Source of the DNA: Gordionus sp. m RMFG-2023
Lineage: Eukaryota; Nematomorpha; Gordioida; Chordodea; Parachordodidae
Length of the DNA: 64,000 nt
NCBI RefSeq assembly: GCF_954871325.1
Contig: NC_088775.1
Coordinates: 9,401,561-9,465,560 of the forward strand
Reading direction: 5' to 3'
In this document: positions 57,893 to 64,000 of the stretch, piece by piece
Layout of the letters: every line of letters starts with the position of its first letter
How positions within the stretch are numbered: the first letter of the stretch is position 1
Translations under genes and position numbers: made by a program
Notes under the pieces: generated by a model
The model's input: only the letters and a program-made list of their open reading frames with translations
Database searches by the model: none
Told to the model about the DNA's origin: nothing

Positions 57893-58565
57893 GAAGTACA
57901 CTTTATTTCATCAAATTTAAAAATTATTGCAAATATATAAAATACAATACACAATTCAACTGAGTTATTTGTTCATTCTTTTTTTCTATCTCTTCTTCAT
58001 CATGTTTATCTCAAATTCCATAACGGCTTTGGGCCAATATTTTAAACTGAATCATAGGTTTATAACTAATTTTTTTCCCCTTAGTCAAAGTTTTAAATCG
58101 ATTCCTGTTTTCTTTGTATGAATATTACTGTAAACGTATAAATTTCTATAAGAATGGGTTGAACTTAGAAGGGTTACTGTGACATTTACCACTTCCCAAC
58201 AGGGCAATGTCCATTTCACAAGCTAGATGTTGGCATATGATTAATGTTTATGGGTTCTGCCTTATTCCACATATTTTGCTTATCAAAGATACCCATAGTT
58301 TTTTTAATATTATTACTATATAACAATCTTCATCTAATTCATTATTCGTATATAAATTGGTAGCCTTGGAGCTTTGTTTTTATACTTTATTAAATGCATA
58401 TTTTATAAAATATTTTCTTCTTCAGTCGGAGAAGATACTGGAGCACTAATTGAATATGCTGTTATAAAGATGGATCTTAATCCTGCCTGGAGATAATAGT
58501 AATTATAAATGATATAGTCTGTTGATTTTTATAGTGTGATAATGCAGCACTTGGTAATAGTGATC

Positions 58566-58640
58566 TGCATCGGGTCTAATTTTTCAAGCCCGGCCCAGCC
58601 CGATTTTTTTTGTTAAAAATAGAACTCGCGATTTATTTTT
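58566..58640. repeat. Fragment of the GGCCCGG/poly-T MITE interior
   Basis: Contains TGCATCGGGTCTAATTTTTC, then AAGCCCGGCCCAGCCCGA, then a T run, as in the copies at 19389-20095. No ends preserved. Confidence 0.45.
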
Positions 58641-58649
58641 AAAAAGGAC

Positions 58650-58722
58650 TTCAAAATTTGGGACCCTCAAGCGCTGGTGGTATGCGCGTGTTCCGCCACC
58701 GCTAACACGGTATTGGTGCATT
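58650..58722 (-). other. Degenerate tRNA-like sequence
   Basis: On the minus strand GTTAGCGGTGGCGGAACACG followed at about the right spacing by GAGGGTCCCAAATTTTGAAG looks like degraded A-box and B-box regions of a tRNA or tRNA-derived SINE. It is a GC-rich island in AT-rich DNA. The arms do not pair well enough for a functional tRNA. Confidence 0.25.
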
Positions 58723-59282
58723 TCTGTTTAAAACGGCAACCATATATTATAAATCGAATATAATTTATTAATTCACTCAGTAATAATACGATTTTAAAAA
58801 AATTGATTACAAAATTTGTAGAAAGGTCCATCTATCCCTGAATTATTCGAAATTTTGGGTATTCGAGAAATAAGTTCAAGGTTCCAAAATTTCAAAACAA
58901 AATCAGAATCTTTTCATGATTGCAAAATCAAATCTACGCTATTATGAACGCAAATATTATATTTACATGCACTATAAACAGCACCAAAAATTATTTATAA
59001 AAAATCTGTCAATTGTGATCGTATGTTTTATTTATCATTGCATGACATATATATATCCTCCTTTAAATATAGTTTATAGAAAAATGTTTGCAACCTTTTA
59101 TAATTTTTAAAAATATAAAACTAATCGTTGTTAAGAGACTGCCCATATTTAGTTTACCAATATATAATATAACCAATCATAAAAATTATTCTTGCCCAAC
59201 GTCTAGATGAGTAAAAATCAACATAACAGTCTAGATTTACTTCCCCCCCTCTGTTTATCTAGATACTTCTCTAGCCATTTCG

Positions 59283-59464
59283 TATTGTTGTTAAAAGGTT
59301 TGAATTTTGAAAGCGGTTAAACAAATTTAGCCAAAAAATATTATGTAAACCTGGATATTTTGCTCATAGGTGGCAGAAAGGTTTGTACCATTAACGGAAT
59401 CCCGAGGCTTATGTATTTTATTTGGTTAAAATCGGCTAAAACGAGCTTTTTAACAACACTGGTA
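59283..59464 (+). mobile_element. TA-flanked MITE
   Basis: Starts TATTGTTGTTAAAAGG and ends GAGCTTTTTAACAACACTGG. The core ACCTGGATATTTTGCTCATA, then GGTGGCAGAAAGGTTTG and TTAACGGAATCCCGAGGCTT, is close to the family consensus. Confidence 0.75.
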
Positions 59465-60253
59465 TAGATTAACCATAGCCCCCATCAAACTTAAGCTCAT
59501 ATTTAGTTTAGAAAGGGATTGAAACCTCTTAGATTCAGTTAAAATAAGCGTTTGAATTGGGTATAAATATTAACCTGAATAATTTCTTCTCCCATATAAG
59601 TTGTTTTAAAAGTGATTATTTAATTACCACTGTAAATCAAATTTCATAATGATAAACTGAAGCAAATAACATTGGGATCCTAACGGAGTATTACATCAGC
59701 AACTTTTTATACCTCGAAGTCTCGCTCTAATTACATGAGCTTTCGTGTGGGGTGGGGGATTGCATTTCAATTTTGCAAGTATTTTTATATTTGGATTCAG
59801 GAAAGAAATAGTAAAAAAATGAGATAAATTTTATTTTAAAAATATTATCTTATTAAATGTAAGGTTATATCATAAATATTCGTTTTGAGATCTTATTTTT
59901 TATAAATATACAGGAAATGCCAAATAAATTTTTAAGGCCCTAAATATAACAACATATCTTCCATTTTTATGCGTGCGTCCTTTAAAAAATATCATTTTTA
60001 CTGTTTAAAAAAATAATTATCTTTAGGCGTCCTATATGTGCATCTTATTAATTCTTAAGATCAGTATTTTTCAAAAACGCTTAGGCGGCCCATAGTTCAT
60101 CTTTTTATATAATTTTAAATGGCCGTTTGAATAGAAATGGAATTTTTATTTATGGTTTTACTTCTTTCATTTAAATATGTACTTATTCTTGAATAAGCAT
60201 ATTTTAGAAGTCATCACTTTAGGTCTTTTTTTAAAGGGGGGGTAGGGGGGTTG

Positions 60254-60444
60254 TAGTTATAATGACCCGATTAAGATTTTAGTCAAAATTATATTGTGTA
60301 AGCCTGAAGATTTTGCTCATAGATGGCAAAAAGGTTTTGAAACTATTCGCCATATCTCGAGGTATACATATTATTTTGGTTAAAATCTTAATCGGGCAGT
60401 TTTAAAAAATCAACCCGAATCAGGTTTTTTAACAACCCTTATTA
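60254..60444 (+). mobile_element. TA-flanked MITE
   Basis: Starts TAGTTATAATGACCCGATTA and ends TTTTTTAACAACCCTTATTA. The core AGCCTGAAGATTTTGCTCAT, then AGATGGCAAAAAGGTTTTG and ATATCTCGAGG, belongs to the same family. The inner arms carry CCCGATTAAGATTTTA and its inverse. Confidence 0.72.
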
Positions 60445-60982
60445 AGTCATTACTATGAGATAAAATTTTAATATACGTTCCTAATTATTTTATGTTCTGT
60501 GGCATTTCACAAATGTATAAAAATATATACATATATACACTGTAATCAAATATATTTGTATTATAAAGATATAAAAACAACATTTTTTTTAAAGAGTTGT
60601 GTTAAATAATATAGTGCGACAAGTAAAGTTAGATATATTGATTAATACCATTTGAGAAGTTTTATGGAACTCTGGAACATTTATGAGTAACACTTTTTGG
60701 CCATCATCTCCTTTTTATGTATTAAAAAAAATAATAATAATATTTAAAAAAAAATCATTTATATAAATCTAGTTAAGTAGAACTCTAGGGCTGATTTAGG
60801 TCTTTTAAAAGTATTTTCGGCCGATTTTTAATAAACTTGGCCAATCTGAACTTCTGATTATCCAAAGTCATTTCGGATCCTGTTGCGGCCTAATTTTTAA
60901 AGATAATAAACTCAATTTTTTTAAGGATGAAATATATATAAAAAACTGGTACTTTATGGTAAGGAGTGTGATTAAAGATGAG

Positions 60983-61136
60983 TAGTGTTAAAAGGCCCGA
61001 TTAAGATTTTAGTCAAAATAATATTAGAGATTTTGCTCATTATCAGAAAGATTTGGATCTCTATTTGTTAAGTCTCGAGGCTCACATAATTTTATTTTGA
61101 CAAATAACTTCCGGCCATTTCCGTTTAACAATACTA
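60983..61136 (+). mobile_element. TA-flanked MITE
   Basis: Starts TAGTGTTAAAAGGCCCGATT and ends CCGTTTAACAATACTA. The core AGAGATTTTGCTCATTATCA, then GAAAGATTTGGATC and AAGTCTCGAGGCT. The left half is very close to the copy at 60254. Confidence 0.72.
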
Positions 61137-61608
61137 TTGAGAGAGAAATGGGTAATGGTTAAGTAAAGGTTTGGAAATCTGAGCCATGGTTAATATAATA
61201 CTAAAAATGATTTTTAATAAAATTTAATCATTTTTGTCGATAACCTGTCAAATCTGTTAGGCCATTTTATTATAGAGTCTAATAGAAAATTAAATTAATC
61301 AGCTGTGGTAATGGCAATTTATTTTAGTTGGACCTATATATTTTTTATATACCCCACAAGGGGAGCTTTACTTTTTTAAATCTCAATTCACAGCCTAAAA
61401 ATATTAGGCTCTTGTAGGGCTCCATATAAATGCTTAATAATAGTAATAAATTCAATAATATCATTTACCCTGATAATGTTTCCACTTAAATTCCGCTTGA
61501 TTCCCGGCAAAATAGATATGAGGACATTCTTTCATGACAAATGGCTCGTTGTTAAAGAATGGATAACAGGCTATTCAATGATGTTATATATATATAATAT
61601 AGATAAGA

Positions 61609-61785
61609 TAGTGTTGTTAAAAAACCTTGATTTAGCCGATAAACAACTAAATCAAGATACTAACCGAAAATAATGTTATCCAAACCTCAAAATTTCACCA
61701 AAAGATGGCAGAAAGGTTTGGTCATATTCTCGCAAAAATTAAATGCTGTGGTATAAGCTGAAGCCGAGGGTTTTAACAACACTTA
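61609..61785 (+). mobile_element. TA-flanked MITE
   Basis: Starts TAGTGTTGTTAAAAAACC and ends GGGTTTTAACAACACTTA. The core AAGATGGCAGAAAGGTTTGG is conserved; the rest has drifted. It is the last of five copies within about 4 kb. Confidence 0.7.
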
Positions 61786-62662
61786 TATAATAGACCATAG
61801 ATTTGATTTATTTTTAACAAGATATAATTTATTCCTATATAAGTAATAATTGCATCGATAGCACTTTTAGTAATTACAGAGACCACTGAACCCGTGTGAT
61901 TTAGGCTCAGAATTTTTCTTCAATTAGGTTTGGCAAACGGTTTCTTGAAAAAAGGTGTCTAGACTTACCCTAATTTATTTAAAATGAATGTGAGACATAC
62001 TAAATTTTTTTTAAATATTAAAATAATAATAAAAAATATATTTACATTGAACAAATTCCATATAAACGAAAATAATAATTATTTAAATTTTTTTCTACCG
62101 GGTGCGAAAATTGTAAAGATTTAAAAGCTATCTTTTTTTTAAAAAAATAAAAATTTAATATAAGTTTGTAAAAAAAATGAATTAAGGACTAAGAAGCAAG
62201 AGCCTAAGAACTAACTGAATTTAATTTTTTTAGATTCTGTTTCTTATTTCTAATATTTTTAAAGTTCTTGCCAGATTCTCCGGTTCCTGTCTCTGATAAT
62301 AACTAAACTATTATGCCATGCCAAACGCTCAGATTATTTTTTTGAAAACTTATTTCGGATTAGTCTAGGAGCTACTATGGACATTCCCATTCTGGCGTAT
62401 TTTAAGTTTGCACATTAAATAAATATCACTTTGTTTGCATAGTTTTTCGGTACAAAAACAGACGTTGAAGATCATAATACCTTCTTTCCTTTTAGGTTGT
62501 TTAGAGGAAGTAAAAACGGCCAAACAGATGACTGTTTAGAAATAAACAGAGCATTGAGACGGAAAATTATGAGTACCCGTCAAAATTTTTTCACGGTGTC
62601 AAAAAAATAATTTATTGCTAAAAATTTTTCAAATTTTCGTTTATAAAATTTTATGCTTCTTA

Positions 62663-62813
62663 AAGTGCGACGCGATCTAATTGAACGTTTGCGTTTTTAG
62701 TTATGAAAAACGCAAACCATGCATTTTAAATGGTATTATGAAAATTGATCACAATATATAAACAAATAAAAACGCATTGCTTTTTTCGAAAACGCTCAAT
62801 TAGGTCGCACTAC
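62663..62813. mobile_element. Palindromic MITE with GTGCGACCTAATTGA-type ends
   Basis: Left arm AAGTGCGACGCGATCTAATTG then AACGTTTGCGTTTTTAG; right arm reverse-complemented AGTGCGACCTAATTGAGCGT then TTTCG. About 150 bp, with a second inner pair of AAAAACGCAA/TTGCGTTTTT words. No coding capacity. Target duplication unclear. Confidence 0.6.
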
Positions 62814-63021
62814 TAAGCTTTATTTTTTATATTAAATAGCATGTTAGAAGCAATGTGTTATTTTTTTTTAAAAACTTAAATCATTTTTTAGGCGCGTTTT
62901 TTAAAATTTAAAGATCTGATTTTATCGGAAATATATTCTACCATATTTAAAATACCTTTGAAAAAAAAATAATACATGTCGGAAAAAAACACATTACCGC
63001 TATACAAATATAAATTAATAT

Positions 63022-63478
63022 TTTAGGATCCGTAAAAATACTAAGAGGGCTAAACGTCCGTTTAGGAGGTAGAATATTAGGGTCTTTGATACGCGTCTGT
63101 CCGAGATATAGCGTCATATTTTTGGATGATTTTTCTAAAAAAGAAGTTTAACATCGTTTGTGATTGGACGAGTTATTCCCAAATAGATTGTCTTCAAAAT
63201 GCATCATATCCTGAAATAATGGTCAGGACAGACGTTTGACCCCCTTTTAAATCATAAAGATTCGTTCTTGCACTCTCAAAGATTACAACGATATATTTAT
63301 AATATAAATCGATTAACAAAAAAACAATTTATAAATAACTATTTACGTAAAGAATCGGGACACGTCGGTGCCATATGGGTCCATTTTAGGGTGTTCTCTA
63401 AAATTTCCAACCTATCATCGAAATCTGTATATTTATAAATATCGTCAATGTTTTGACCGGACGTCCCTAAAATCCTAA
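63022..63478. repeat. Possible transposon with TTAGGAT ends
   Basis: TTTTAGGATCCGTAAAAATA near 63022 and, inverted, TTAGGATTTTAGGGACGTCC near 63478 bound a GC-richer block containing GGACAGACG and CGTCTGTCC words as an inner inverted pair. Ends are only partly alike, so the call is tentative. Confidence 0.35.
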
Positions 63479-63631
63479 TTTAACAAAATAAGTTTAAACG
63501 AATTAATTCGATTTATTTAAATATAGATAAGATCATGTAATTTGTGGCTTAATTATATTAATTAATAAAGAAAAAAATAATATTTTTAACTCTAATTACG
63601 TAATTTATATATAAATTTATATAGCATTTCA

Positions 63632-63760
63632 CATAGGCGTATCCAGGATTTTGCTAGAGTGGGGCACTATTGGAATATTTTCCCGATAAATTTAATTGGT
63701 GATCTTTAGGTTCATTTATTGTAGGCCTTTGACTACCTACCCCTATTGGTTACGCGCCTG
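63632..63760. mobile_element. Short hAT MITE related to the 51208-52748 element
   Basis: Left end CATAGGCGTATCCAGGATTT; right end reverse-complemented CAGGCGCGTAACCAATAGGG. These match the right and left ends of the hAT at 51208-52748. The flanking 8-mers GCATTTCA and CCATTTCA agree in seven of eight. 129 bp, no coding capacity, so a deletion derivative of that family. Confidence 0.78.
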
Positions 63761-64000
63761 CCATTTCAAATAAAATTGTCTGCAATGACGGAATATTCTA
63801 CTAAAAAGGGTCTAAGATTGTGAATATTTATACCGCCTTCCATGGAATAGATGTTGCCGTAATTTAATTTGCTTATGTTGATCTACAATTTTTATCTAAG
63901 GTAGAAATTCTCGATAGAATGATATGGAAAATATGTCCTAATTAAAAAAGTAAGGGTGTGATCCAAAAAGGTTGTTGAGCATAAGTTATTTTAGGAAAAA

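Larger units (their letters stand above)
57439..64000. other. Right-hand flank, MITE cluster without recognised genes
   Basis: Beyond EARS2 no coding exon was identified with confidence. The stretch holds five copies of the TAGTGTTGTTAAACG MITE, a palindromic MITE near 62.7 kb, a small hAT MITE at 63632-63760, and G/C runs near 60235 and 59245. Open frames at 57927, 58916 and 61476 have background composition. Confidence 0.55.

Overview
The window is a very AT-rich piece of an animal nuclear genome. Two gene fragments support this: a STAR/KH quaking-type splicing regulator (minus strand, 12.8-17.5 kb) and a mitochondrial-type glutamyl-tRNA synthetase, EARS2 (plus strand, 40.9-57.4 kb). Both are cut into exons with GT-AG introns whose phases fit. 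The STAR domain wording ([19 protein letters not shown]) looks more protostome-like than vertebrate-like, but I cannot name the species.

Layout. 0-2.1 kb: repeats, including a diverged AT-rich tandem array. 2.1-6.7 kb: an unrecognised plus-strand gene encoding a long polar, disordered protein with one SH3-like segment at its C-terminus; a Harbinger-type MITE sits exactly on its TAA stop. 6.8-12.8 kb: a tail-to-tail intergenic gap. 12.8-17.5 kb: quaking/HOW-like gene, whose start and QUA1 exon were not found; one of its introns holds a GC-rich, hairpin-rich block of unknown nature. 17.5-26.2 kb: non-coding, with a nested hAT and MITE cluster. 26.2-40.5 kb: three Ty3/gypsy-type retroelement copies. 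One is an old fragment. One is a degraded element that still has very similar LTRs. One is a nearly whole young element with a perfect 5-bp target duplication. 40.9-57.4 kb: EARS2, eight exons and 581 codons, with three tiny introns (39, 49 and 42 bp) beside two introns of 2.8 and 10.7 kb swollen by DNA transposons (at least four hAT copies and one MULE). 57.4-64 kb: no gene recognised, but a dense cluster of one TA-flanked MITE family.

The strongest new observations concern transposon insertion sites. Several copies have clean target duplications readable by eye. A 1.1-kb hAT lies 10 bp downstream of an EARS2 splice donor. A MITE lies on a stop codon. One MITE family with ends like TAGTGTTGTTAAACG has at least eight copies. 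No bacterial-type system, CRISPR array, rRNA or intact tRNA was seen, and I do not see a novel multi-gene system here.
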